The notes under the pieces were generated by a model. The model had not been told where the DNA came from, did no database searches, and saw only the letters and a list, made by a program, of their open reading frames with translations. This document shows, piece after piece, positions 27,680 through 34,929 of a stretch of 50,688 nt of DNA. Positions within the stretch are counted from its first letter, which is position 1. Each line of letters opens with the position of its first letter. The translations under genes and the position numbers were made by a program. Location: NCBI GenBank assembly GCA_019637975.1, contig JAHBUR010000028.1, positions 1 through 50,688 of the forward strand, written 5' to 3'. The DNA comes from Bacteroidota bacterium (GTDB lineage: Bacteria > Bacteroidota > Ignavibacteria > UBA10030 > UBA6906).

Positions 27680-30600
27680 ATGCTCCTCCTCCCTTGGAAC
27701 GAACACGAGATCACTAGGGGAAAGCACTATTACCTTATGCTCAGGCAACGCATCCGCAAGCGGAGACCTATTGGCAAGTCGATTGATCGCATCAAGCAGG
27801 GGTAAAGTGAACATTTGCTTTCTTTCCGTTGTTCCAAGATGTTCATAGATGACGAAGTAAAGATTGCTACCCTTGTCGACTTCTACTAACCTGCCTTTGA
27901 ACTCCTCTTTATTGCCTACTTCCTCATAGATTGTAACTTTCTTAATTGGTCTTCCTCCGTTCTTCTTTTCTAACATCTCAAGCCCTTCTCCTTGGAAAGC
28001 CTCCTCGGGTTTGTCCTTATGCGCTTTCAAATGTGCATGCAGTATTCTAGCGAGAAGAGACTTCTCTGCATATGGAATTTTGTCGATCTTGTCGTGCGTA
28101 AATGATTTGTCTATGGCAACTCTCTTAGCCGCGTATGCTACGAACTCTGCGACTCTCACAGTTACAATCGCCTTTCCTTTCGAGTTTGTGAGGGGTACTT
28201 TTTTCAGTGCTCGTTTAATTGCTTCGAGATCGGCACCATGTTGCTTAATAACTTCTTTGATTTGAATTCGAGCATCCTTGTCATAAACGTAAGAAGACGT
28301 TTTCGCATCGATTGTACCCACCGCTTTTTGGCGCAAAATTTCAAGCTCAATTGCTCGCAGGGGCTTGACCTCTCTTATCTGTTTTAAGTATATGATGCCC
28401 AGCGGCTCTTTGAACATTGATTTGCGGATTGCCAGCCATTTCGCTGTAGCATCTTGCGGAGGAGTCTGCTCCACAAGTTCCTTCACCCATTCTCCCTTGG
28501 GATTTTGTACCCACTTCAAATAGCGATTGTCGGGCCTTGTTACCAGCCTATTGTTTGACTTGACGGAGCAAACCACTTCGTTTAGTTTATCTTTTGCGTC
28601 CTTTGCAAAGGCAGGCCACGGCAAAGCAAAGCCGCTGATCTTACGCTTCACGAGCCTAAGCTTTATCTCTCTCAGTTCATTCTTGCTGTCAACGGCATTC
28701 AATGAATTTAAATATCGGATGTGCTCCCGTGTTGTGGTTGCCACGATCAATGCATCTAATGCGTGATGTCGGTGGTCAATACGTTTCTCGTTTAGTCGAG
28801 GATTTTCCGGCACATTGTAGTGAAACTTGTTTGCATCCTTTTCATCCCGGAAGATCAGTTTCTTTCCAGTGATTTTTTCCAATCTCTCAAACCGGGGCCT
28901 GAGTAGCTCTTTCCAAACTCGATTGAGTCCCCATTGCGCTCTGAGATCTCCGGTTATACTTCCAATTGTAAACACCAAGCCTTCCTTATCTCTTGCAATT
29001 GGATAAAGCAATTCGTTTAGCTTTCTACTGATATATCGGGTGTCGTTGATTTGGCGCGAGATGAATTCGTCAGGAACGTCCTCCCGCAGCAGGTTTGCTC
29101 GTTTCCTCCCTCGGAAAGTTTTTTTGCAGTGCTCAACATAGGCCTCTTCCTCCAAGATTGTATATTCGATGCCGCCTATTCTTAGTGTCTGCCCGCTGAA
29201 TTGTCGGATGAAATGCCGGGCAAGTTTATTACCCTTGTATGGCTCGGGGTTAAGAGCGACCTCGCAGATCACAAGATTCTCAAAGGAGTCGTCCTTTAGC
29301 TTTGACTGCGGTATGATATGCTCTACCTGGTATTCATGCGTGAAAAGTTTGCTAATGGGAATGACTTTGCCGGTGTAAGGGGATATGCACTTCTGGCTCA
29401 ACCATAACGCATATTTCCGAATCTCTCTTCCCGTTGGTGTTCTTTTTCTGTCGTCAGTCCGGAAGAACTCAAAGAGCTCCTTGCGTCTTTCATCATCAAT
29501 ATTGTTCTCGCCAAGGCTCTTCCAGATTCGGAACTTCTCAATATCAGCCGGTGATTCAGGGTTTGGGTCCACTTCAAAGTGCGACGTGACTTTTTGGTGA
29601 TCCGAATATTCTTCAAAATCTCCGTTCATCAATTCATAGAGCAATTGCTTGATCCGTTGCTTCTCCGAGAAATTGGCACTGTTCCTCTCTGCGATTCTAC
29701 TTCGTTCTTCTGCATTCTTCTTTAGGTCTCGGGCAAGCTCAATGTGAATTTCATCAGGTCGCCCGTACTGCTTCCAGACATCTTTGACCAACCGTAATGT
29801 TTCCCGGACAATCTGCTCGACAATGGGATTGCGCAAGCTATTGTGTGGGACGAGTTTCATGACATCTATTTGCTGATATCCGCCATTGTCTGAGTATTTC
29901 TCATTCGATTCTCGCTCGGAGTGTCTTCCATAGACAACGTAACATGCCATCCAAACCGGCAGGCCTTGAAATTGCTCTCGCTCTCGAAATTGCCTCTTTT
30001 CAATAAACTCTCCGGTTTTCTTATCGATTTCAAAGTCCCATCCGTTGCTTCGAATATCTTCTATCCGTTCCCGCGTCTGCGCTGGAATAGCTTCCCAACT
30101 CCATTTGGCGCCACAGCGCATAACGGTCAACAATTTATTGATTGCCTTGGATGATAGCGCAGCATATTTCTTTGGCAGTTCAGGAAGTTTTGCCAAGTCA
30201 TCGATGACTGCCGGGGGCAAGTTGAAATCATGTTTTGGATTTCCGAGAGCTGACCTTATGCCCTTGTCCGAGATCTCCTTTTTTGACGAGCTTATTGAGT
30301 AGATGATATGCCATAACTTGTAGAATTTGATCTTATCGGCAAGTAGTTTACTTCCTTCCTCGTCAAAGCCATGTTTTTTGAACACTCGTCTGAACTGTTG
30401 CTTTGTTTCATTTCCCTTGAGTGCTTTTCGGTAGGGCGTAATGAGATTGATCGTATGTGTTTCTTCTGAAAGTGCCTTCTCATGTCGACATTCATTTAAC
30501 TTCTTGAAAATGTCACTTTGGTCGATTTCAGAAGAGGAGTCAAATAGATCAAAGAGAACCCCTTTGGTGCTTTCATCAATGAAGTCCTTTGTAACATCCA

Positions 30601-32047
30601 CATCAAACTGCGGTCGGCCGTCTACGAGTCTTTCTTTCTGGATTATGCGCAGGTTGTGGATGTCTTGCCAAATGCGGAACTCTTGAAACTCAGGGCTTGA
30701 AATAGGGGCCACCTTGACCCGTGACTTCCGTTCATTGCCGGCTTTCTTGTATGTGTGATACTCGAATTGACATCCGCCTACAAGTTTCTTCTGTGATCTC
30801 AACTCGCGCTGATAATAGATAATGTCATTAGCAAAAACATGAAAGAGATCATGGGACAGTATGTCCTTCAGCTTCTCCTTTTTCTCTCGTGTTTGAGTCG
30901 GATACAGTACTTGGGCGATTTGGTAGAGCTTGGATTTGTCCTTGAGTTCCGGCAAAAAAGCCTCTGCTTGTTTGTCCCATATGGCCTTAAGTTCCTTTTC
31001 ATATTTTTCTCTTCGAACTGCAGTTTGCCGTATGCGATAATTCTTATCCTCAACCAGTTTGCCCAAGAAAAACTCCCCCGGGTGTTTCTGTTCGGCATCA
31101 ATCTGGTTATCTAACGCAACCATTGCAAGTTCCCAATCACCTTCTTGTGGTGTTTGCGGCTTAAGTTGGGTTAGCTTGCCCTTCTTGTCTACCTTTTGGG
31201 TGACGACAAGCTTGAATTCTTTGCCTTCCCACTCGGGCTTCTTTTTTCTCTTTTCAACCCAAGGTTCTAGTCTAGGGTCAGAGGCAGTTATTGTAAATGA
31301 GAAATTGCCTTTGCTGTCTGTCTCTTTGCCATCCTGCTTGACGGATTTGATTTTGCTTATTGAAACAAACTTGGTTTCGAGCGCTTCACCTTTCCCCTCG
31401 GCATATTCTGGTGAATGACCGGCCTTGATCCTCTCATGGACCTTTATGAACTCATCATAGCTTAGTACAGTTGTCTCGCGGAGATCCTTTCTACTGCTTT
31501 TGAATCCACGCCTCTGGTTCATCATGTACAGTATTCGGGCAAGTTCTTTCAGCGTAATCTTCTTTGAAAGCGCTTTCTTGCGAAGATAGTATACGATCCA
31601 ATCGGGCGAAATCGGTAGTGTGCCATCTTTCTTTCTCTTGATCCCAAACTCACTTAGTGCTTCATCAATTGTGGTTTCGTCGAAGGGCAGATAGTTATTA
31701 ATATGGAACTTATAGTTGGGGTCTTCTTCCATTCTCTGCTTAAAGTCCTCAGGAAAGTCATCCGGTACCCATCCTAAGACCTTGAAGACTTCTATGAGTC
31801 TTGCTCGTCGAAGGGTGTAGCGATGTTTCAGTCGGCGGGCGCTCCGGGCTTTTGTTCTTGCCGCCGCTTTGGTCACTACCATTCCGCCGCATTCGAACTT
31901 TTGCAGCATTTCTCCATCCACAGGGATAATTCTGCTGCCCAGCCATTCGATCTTTCCTTCCTTTCCATACTGGTCGAGTGAACCAATCTTTACCAAAGCG
32001 CCACCAATGGAATTTGTTCCCAAGTCGAGGCCCAAGACAGTTTTCAT
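27062..32047 (-). CDS. cas9: Type II-C Cas9 with a foreign-looking C-terminal extension
   Basis: RNA-guided dsDNA nuclease, 1661 residues, longer than most II-C Cas9 (about 1000-1500). Catalytic residues are all present: RuvC-I D8 (GLDLGTNS), Arg-rich bridge helix ~60-90, RuvC-II E770 (HIELARD), HNH E909-H910 with N933 (YQVEHIIPQSKLKDDSFEN), RuvC-III H1095 and D1098 (HHALDA). REC lobe ~95-750. The PAM-interacting region runs normally to VLSPSDLVFVPREEE, where Bacteroidota Cas9s usually continue for another ~100 residues; here a different 205-residue sequence follows from 1457. ATG 32047 is preferred over 32062 because AAGGAG precedes it. No cas1, cas2 or array is present. Confidence 0.93.
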   Translation of the reverse strand: MKTVLGLDLGTNSIGGALVKIGSLDQYGKEGKIEWLGSRIIPVDGEMLQKFECGGMVVTKAAARTKARSARRLKHRYTLRRARLIEVFKVLGWVPDDFPEDFKQRMEEDPNYKFHINNYLPFDETTIDEALSEFGIKRKKDGTLPISPDWIVYYLRKKALSKKITLKELARILYMMNQRRGFKSSRKDLRETTVLSYDEFIKVHERIKAGHSPEYAEGKGEALETKFVSISKIKSVKQDGKETDSKGNFSFTITASDPRLEPWVEKRKKKPEWEGKEFKLVVTQKVDKKGKLTQLKPQTPQEGDWELAMVALDNQIDAEQKHPGEFFLGKLVEDKNYRIRQTAVRREKYEKELKAIWDKQAEAFLPELKDKSKLYQIAQVLYPTQTREKKEKLKDILSHDLFHVFANDIIYYQRELRSQKKLVGGCQFEYHTYKKAGNERKSRVKVAPISSPEFQEFRIWQDIHNLRIIQKERLVDGRPQFDVDVTKDFIDESTKGVLFDLFDSSSEIDQSDIFKKLNECRHEKALSEETHTINLITPYRKALKGNETKQQFRRVFKKHGFDEEGSKLLADKIKFYKLWHIIYSISSSKKEISDKGIRSALGNPKHDFNLPPAVIDDLAKLPELPKKYAALSSKAINKLLTVMRCGAKWSWEAIPAQTRERIEDIRSNGWDFEIDKKTGEFIEKRQFREREQFQGLPVWMACYVVYGRHSERESNEKYSDNGGYQQIDVMKLVPHNSLRNPIVEQIVRETLRLVKDVWKQYGRPDEIHIELARDLKKNAEERSRIAERNSANFSEKQRIKQLLYELMNGDFEEYSDHQKVTSHFEVDPNPESPADIEKFRIWKSLGENNIDDERRKELFEFFRTDDRKRTPTGREIRKYALWLSQKCISPYTGKVIPISKLFTHEYQVEHIIPQSKLKDDSFENLVICEVALNPEPYKGNKLARHFIRQFSGQTLRIGGIEYTILEEEAYVEHCKKTFRGRKRANLLREDVPDEFISRQINDTRYISRKLNELLYPIARDKEGLVFTIGSITGDLRAQWGLNRVWKELLRPRFERLEKITGKKLIFRDEKDANKFHYNVPENPRLNEKRIDHRHHALDALIVATTTREHIRYLNSLNAVDSKNELREIKLRLVKRKISGFALPWPAFAKDAKDKLNEVVCSVKSNNRLVTRPDNRYLKWVQNPKGEWVKELVEQTPPQDATAKWLAIRKSMFKEPLGIIYLKQIREVKPLRAIELEILRQKAVGTIDAKTSSYVYDKDARIQIKEVIKQHGADLEAIKRALKKVPLTNSKGKAIVTVRVAEFVAYAAKRVAIDKSFTHDKIDKIPYAEKSLLARILHAHLKAHKDKPEEAFQGEGLEMLEKKNGGRPIKKVTIYEEVGNKEEFKGRLVEVDKGSNLYFVIYEHLGTTERKQMFTLPLLDAINRLANRSPLADALPEHKVIVLSPSDLVFVPREEEHMDPRLIPWQRYESDPAARAAWMLLANLKIGLHEQTRLQPQIAEAIDAPLVTAEDLGGRVLHKLIPGAERWYEWIRKPSAAAIGWLAARIRNAAVKITREIVTEAMMVLRLPDVVLALGKNLDAPVPPVFAGTPHPVLAGFLREYETCPAGTSDCGARDWADLRQRMHYILHLFRAYAEEASLFSKPFADAQVAQFRKGVVPGGVL

Positions 32048-32065
32048 TTTTTCTCCTTGCATTTA

Positions 32066-32210
32066 TGAAGGGACAACACTATCTTTCCTCCGAAGCAAAC
32101 TACAATAAGGATTATTCCGTAGCGAAGCTTCGGCTTCAACAGGTTCGCCCTCGTCCTTTAACGGGGGCATTTTTGTTTTCTGGTGCCCCGGTTCTTCCGG
32201 GGCTTTTTGT
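32066..32210 (+). ncRNA. tracrRNA for Cas9
   Basis: Divergent from cas9, starting ~20 bp from its start codon. Elements in order: anti-repeat (about 32071-32105, ending GCAAACTACAATAAGG), nexus GGA-TTAT-TCC (32109-32118, in AAGGATTATTCCGT as in other type II tracrRNAs), GAAGC-TTCG-GCTTC tetraloop hairpin (32124-32137), GCCCTCG/CGGGGGC hairpin (32147-32168) with a T-run, and a strong terminator. The matching CRISPR repeat should start TTGTAGTTTGC, but no such repeat occurs in the window. The promoter would lie in or next to the 5' end of cas9. Confidence 0.8.
32185..32208 (+). terminator. tracrRNA terminator
   Basis: GCCCCGG (32185-32191), loop TTCTT, CCGGGGC (32197-32203), then TTTTT. Confidence 0.88.
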
Positions 32211-32575
32211 TTCTATCCGTTATGCAAACATCGACAGACCGCCCCTGACGCAGTTGTCTTGGTCCAATTAAGTGGGGAGTAATATTTCTCGCGTCCCGGT
32301 GCCTTGCACTGCCCATAGGCAAGTTCAACAATCAGTGTTCAAGTACACCCCGCATAGGACACAGCGGGGCAACGTAATCAAGTATAAATATATACGCCCC
32401 CTCACTCCGCCCTGTGTGCATGTTCCTGGTCATGCAAACCGTGAGGGGACAGATAACGTCTGCCCTGTCCGTAGTAAGTGTAGCAAATGCGATTGGTATT
32501 TGCAAGCGGAATTATGGAGAGTCAAGCATCAGCCGTTTCCGGCCTGTGGCGTTAACCCTTTTTGCTGTTTTGATC

Positions 32576-32880
32576 TATGTCGTCGAAATCGTCGGGAGTG
32601 AGGGTGGGGACGATCTATCGAAGCGTTTGGATTTCGGCAGACAGCCGATTTACACTCGGCCGAAATCCACGGCCGTGCGTGGGAGATGGATTGGCGTGTC
32701 ATCCGTTCCGACGAAGTCGGAACGAGATCTCGTTCCCAAAGGGAACGGACGATTTCGACATACATTTTGCCGCAACAATCAAAATAGGATTGAGCGGCAT
32801 CCCGCTTTGCCGGACTTTCGTCCATTTTTCGCTTTCCAGAATCTCGCTTCAGGCGAATCCTGAGAGCGGACTTTTCTAAA
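32576..32880. repeat. Nested hairpin element, copy 1
   Basis: Outer arms TATGTCG(TCG)AAATCGTC (32576-32593) and GACGATTTCGACATA (32748-32762). Inside are CGATCTATC/GATGGATTG (with two G-T pairs), then GGATTTCGGC/GCCGAAATCC, and an apical GCCGA...TCGGC. A side palindrome TCCGTTCCGAC...CGGAACGAGA and CGTTCCC-AAA-GGGAACG follows. A 3' tail has GCCGCAACAATC...GATTGAGCGGC and terminal arms GTCCATTT...AAATGGAC. Confidence 0.75.
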
Positions 32881-33167
32881 GAAATGGACAACAAGAAGCC
32901 CAGCAACATCAATCGCTGAAATCGCCTTTCACCTTGGGCGTCACGGACCACTCCGTGACGCTACTATGTTGACCCTTTCTTTAGGAAAGAAAGGGTCGAA
33001 AGAAACGTGCATTGAAATCGTAACGCACGGCTCAGAGAAGTCAGGCTCTGGATGAAGACGATTTCAGTTTGAGAAGCAACTGAAATCGTAAGCACGGTTG
33101 TTTCCGGCGCGCATGCCGACGATTTCAATGCGAGGTTCAACGAAGCTCCGCACGACAATCATTGACC

Positions 33168-33460
33168 ATGTGTCGTCGAAATCGTCGGCTCTGCGGGAAG
33201 GGGAATCAATCGGAGGGTTTAAGTTTCGGCACCCGGGATTCATCACCGCCGAAACTTACGGCCTGTGCGGTGGCGATTGTCCGAAGGACCCCCTTCGGGG
33301 ATTCCGAAAGGGTATCCGTTCCGACGTAGTCGGAACGAGATCTCGTTCCCAAAGGGAACGGACGATTTAGACAAGTTCTCTCCCGCATCAATTCAAATTC
33401 TGATTGAGCGGGATCCCGCTTCGGCGGATTTGGTACTTTCTCTTCCAAGGAGAAAGTACA
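33168..33460. repeat. Nested hairpin element, copy 2
   Basis: Same architecture as copies 1 and 3 with diverged bases: opening GTGTCGTCGAAATCGTC and closing GACGATTTAGACAAG, CAATCG/CGATTG in place of CGATCCATC/GATGGATCG, AAGTTTCGGC/GCCGAAACTT in place of GGATTTCGGC/GCCGAAATCC. The tail hairpin is GTACTTTCTC...GAGAAAGTAC. Stems stay paired although the bases differ. Confidence 0.7.
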
Positions 33461-33706
33461 TCGGGCCGTGACATCCGTGTGCAAATCCGCGTTAACACAC
33501 CCCGTCACGCCTCCGCCAAACAGACGGCGGACAGGTCGGCGTGACACCCCTCTCAAGAGGGGAGTATGTGTTCAGCGCAGAAAAAGAATCACTGATTGAC
33601 GCACTCCCCTCTGTGCGTTAGCTCGCGCGTAAGCGAGAGGGGAGACGGAGGGGTGTGTTATCATGCGATCACAGAAAAAGAAAACCACGCCTGCGATCTA
33701 CAATAC

Positions 33707-33980
33707 TGTGTCGTCGAAATCGTCGGGGCCGTGAGCGTGGGGACGATCCATCGAAGCGTTTGGATTTCGGCAGACAGCCGATTTACACTCGGCCGAAATC
33801 CACGGGCCGTGCGTGGGAGATGGATCGGGGGCTTACGATTTCGACAGGGTTTTGCCGCAACAATCCAAAACAGAATTGTGCGGCATCCCGCTCTGCGGGA
33901 CTTTGGTTACTTTTTCCGCTTTTTGAATCCGCATTGAGCGGAATCCAAAGAGCGGGGCTTCGCCCACAAAGAAAGTAACA
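33707..33980. repeat. Nested hairpin element, copy 3
   Basis: Nearly identical in its core to copy 1: TGTCGTCGAAATCGTC and ACGATTTCGACA outer arms, CGATCCATC/GATGGATCG, GGATTTCGGC/GCCGAAATCC, apical GCCGATTTACACTCGGC. It lacks the TCCGTTCCGAC side palindrome of copies 1 and 2. The tail is GTTACTTT...AAAGTAAC. Confidence 0.75.
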
Positions 33981-34022
33981 CACAACCCTGCCGTGACACC
34001 CCTCCCTTTCACTCACTTCACT

Positions 34023-34213
34023 CTGTGCAAATCCGAACAATCCGTGTCATCAGCGTTCGATATCACCCGGGTTCCAGAATCCGGCCCTGCGAACTGTAGA
34101 GCGAGTCTCCGACTCGCTCATTGTAGAGCCAAACTGGAGTTTGGCTCTACAAGTTTCTCTCGCGTGTGTGAACCAATCTGTGCAAATCCGAACAATCCGT
34201 GTCATCTGCGTTC
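34023..34213. repeat. Duplicated 36-bp sequence enclosing two palindromes
   Basis: CTGTGCAAATCCGAACAATC and the following 16 bases occur at 34023-34058 and again at 34178-34213 with one mismatch; a decayed third copy lies near 34688. Between the copies are GAGCGAGTC-tcc-GACTCGCTC (34099-34119) and a perfect 15-bp-arm palindrome TTGTAGAGCCAAACT...(34121-34152). Confidence 0.75.
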
Positions 34214-34233
34214 TATCTTCTCACCCGAACTGC

Positions 34234-34554
34234 TCAGCCACCCTGTTTTGCCGCGGCCAGCGCCTTCAACCGCTTCATCTCTTCACCCACAATCGTGTTG
34301 AAAACCGATTTCCCTTCGGTACGAGCCTGCTCCTCGTATGCGGCGCGGAGCTGCGGATTGCGTATCGCCTGCTTGGCGTACTGTACCGCTGCGCGAAATT
34401 GGTCAACTGACTCTTTTTGTTCAACACTCAGCTTGCGCTTGCTGAAATCAGGGCATTTGGATAGATACACCTTGCCGTTTCTCCGCTTATACACCCATCC
34501 GCCCGACTTGCCGCTAAGTCCTTGAAACATCGCATGTAGCTGAACCGTTGCCAT
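34234..34554 (-). CDS. Small conserved-looking protein, unknown function
   Basis: 106 residues, cytoplasmic, basic and helical. AAAGGAG sits 8 bases before ATG 34554, so translation is likely. The N-terminal pattern QGLSGKSGGWVYKRRNGKV then LSKCPDFSKRKLSVEQ recalls the G-x-x-G...VxRxxxGK...xxPxxxxxxSxxQ start of a widespread Bacteroidota family that includes DUF6266-like proteins (from memory). The rest, FRAAVQYAKQAIRNPQLRAAYEEQ, is helical. It stands alone between the palindrome island and the gdhA remnant, a typical accessory-gene setting. Function unknown. Confidence 0.7.
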   Translation of the reverse strand: MATVQLHAMFQGLSGKSGGWVYKRRNGKVYLSKCPDFSKRKLSVEQKESVDQFRAAVQYAKQAIRNPQLRAAYEEQARTEGKSVFNTIVGEEMKRLKALAAAKQGG

Positions 34555-34819
34555 ATCTTCGCTCCTTTATACGTGGCTCTGATCTTCTCCGCTTCTGCTC
34601 CGCATCTCCTCCGCTTCCGGGTTATAGCTGAACCATTGCAGAATTTGTGCCAGTACGTGGGCGGCAGCGCCTCTATATTTTGTGAGAATCAGGACAATCC
34701 GTCTCATCTGTGTTCCATTTCCTTGTTCTCACCTGGGAACATCGCACCGGCCAAAAAGAAACGGCCCTCTCTGAATAGAAAGGGCCGCAATCCGTAATCC
34801 GAAATCGCCAATCCGGAAT
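34555..34819. other. Non-coding stretch
   Basis: Contains the promoter side of the small gene at 34554, a decayed copy of the CAATCCGTCTCATC repeat near 34690, and a minus-strand terminator at 34757-34787. Nothing coding is seen. Confidence 0.5.
34757..34787 (-). terminator. Minus-strand terminator
   Basis: On the minus strand CGGCCCT, a 12-base loop, AGGGCCG, then TTTCTTTTT. It lies downstream of the gdhA remnant and of the secreted-protein gene at 34930, whose transcript it would end. Confidence 0.75.
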
Positions 34820-34920
34820 CTACACCAATCCCTGATCCAGACAGTTGAGGCCATACTGTTCTGGCTCATCTCAAGGCCGGAGGTTGCCACGCCGCCTTCA
34901 TTGGATGCTTTGCCGGGCCT
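34820..34920 (-). pseudogene. Remnant of a glutamate dehydrogenase gene
   Basis: Minus-strand translation gives GKASNEGGVATSGLEMSQNS, matching the gdhA at 36056 (GKASNAGGVATSGLEMSQNS). After this, about 60 codons are missing and the frame shifts to CLDQGLV-stop, matching the end of the same protein (MMDQGLV-stop). So an internally deleted fourth copy of the gene's 3' end remains. It is not translatable as an enzyme. Confidence 0.88.
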
Positions 34921-34929
34921 AAGAGGTTG

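Larger units (their letters stand above)
32211..34233. other. 2-kb non-coding palindrome-rich island
   Basis: No open frame here has a ribosome site or family resemblance. The stretch holds three copies of a nested hairpin element (listed separately) and several perfect inverted repeats: GCGTCACGGA-ccac-TCCGTGACGC (32938-32961), GACCCTTTCTTT-agg-AAAGAAAGGGTC (32971-32997) and GATTTCAGTT...AACTGAAATC near 33060. Near 34099-34152 are two adjacent TGTAGAGC-type palindromes. A duplicated 36-bp sequence lies at 34023 and 34178. It is an accumulation site for REP-like DNA. Confidence 0.7.

Noticed and set aside
27062-32047. An IscB or transposon-encoded Cas9 ancestor
   Set aside because: Size, full REC lobe, HNH and RuvC arrangement and a neighbouring tracrRNA are those of type II-C Cas9; the nearby transposase is of the REP-associated type, not the IS200/605 TnpA-TnpB type.
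32211-34233. A degenerate CRISPR array beyond the tracrRNA
   Set aside because: Repeats are ~270 bp and structured; there is no 30-40 bp repeat with constant-length spacers.
34820-34920. Programmed frameshift in a gdh gene
   Set aside because: About 60 codons are missing between the two matching parts, and there is no slippery site; it is a remnant.
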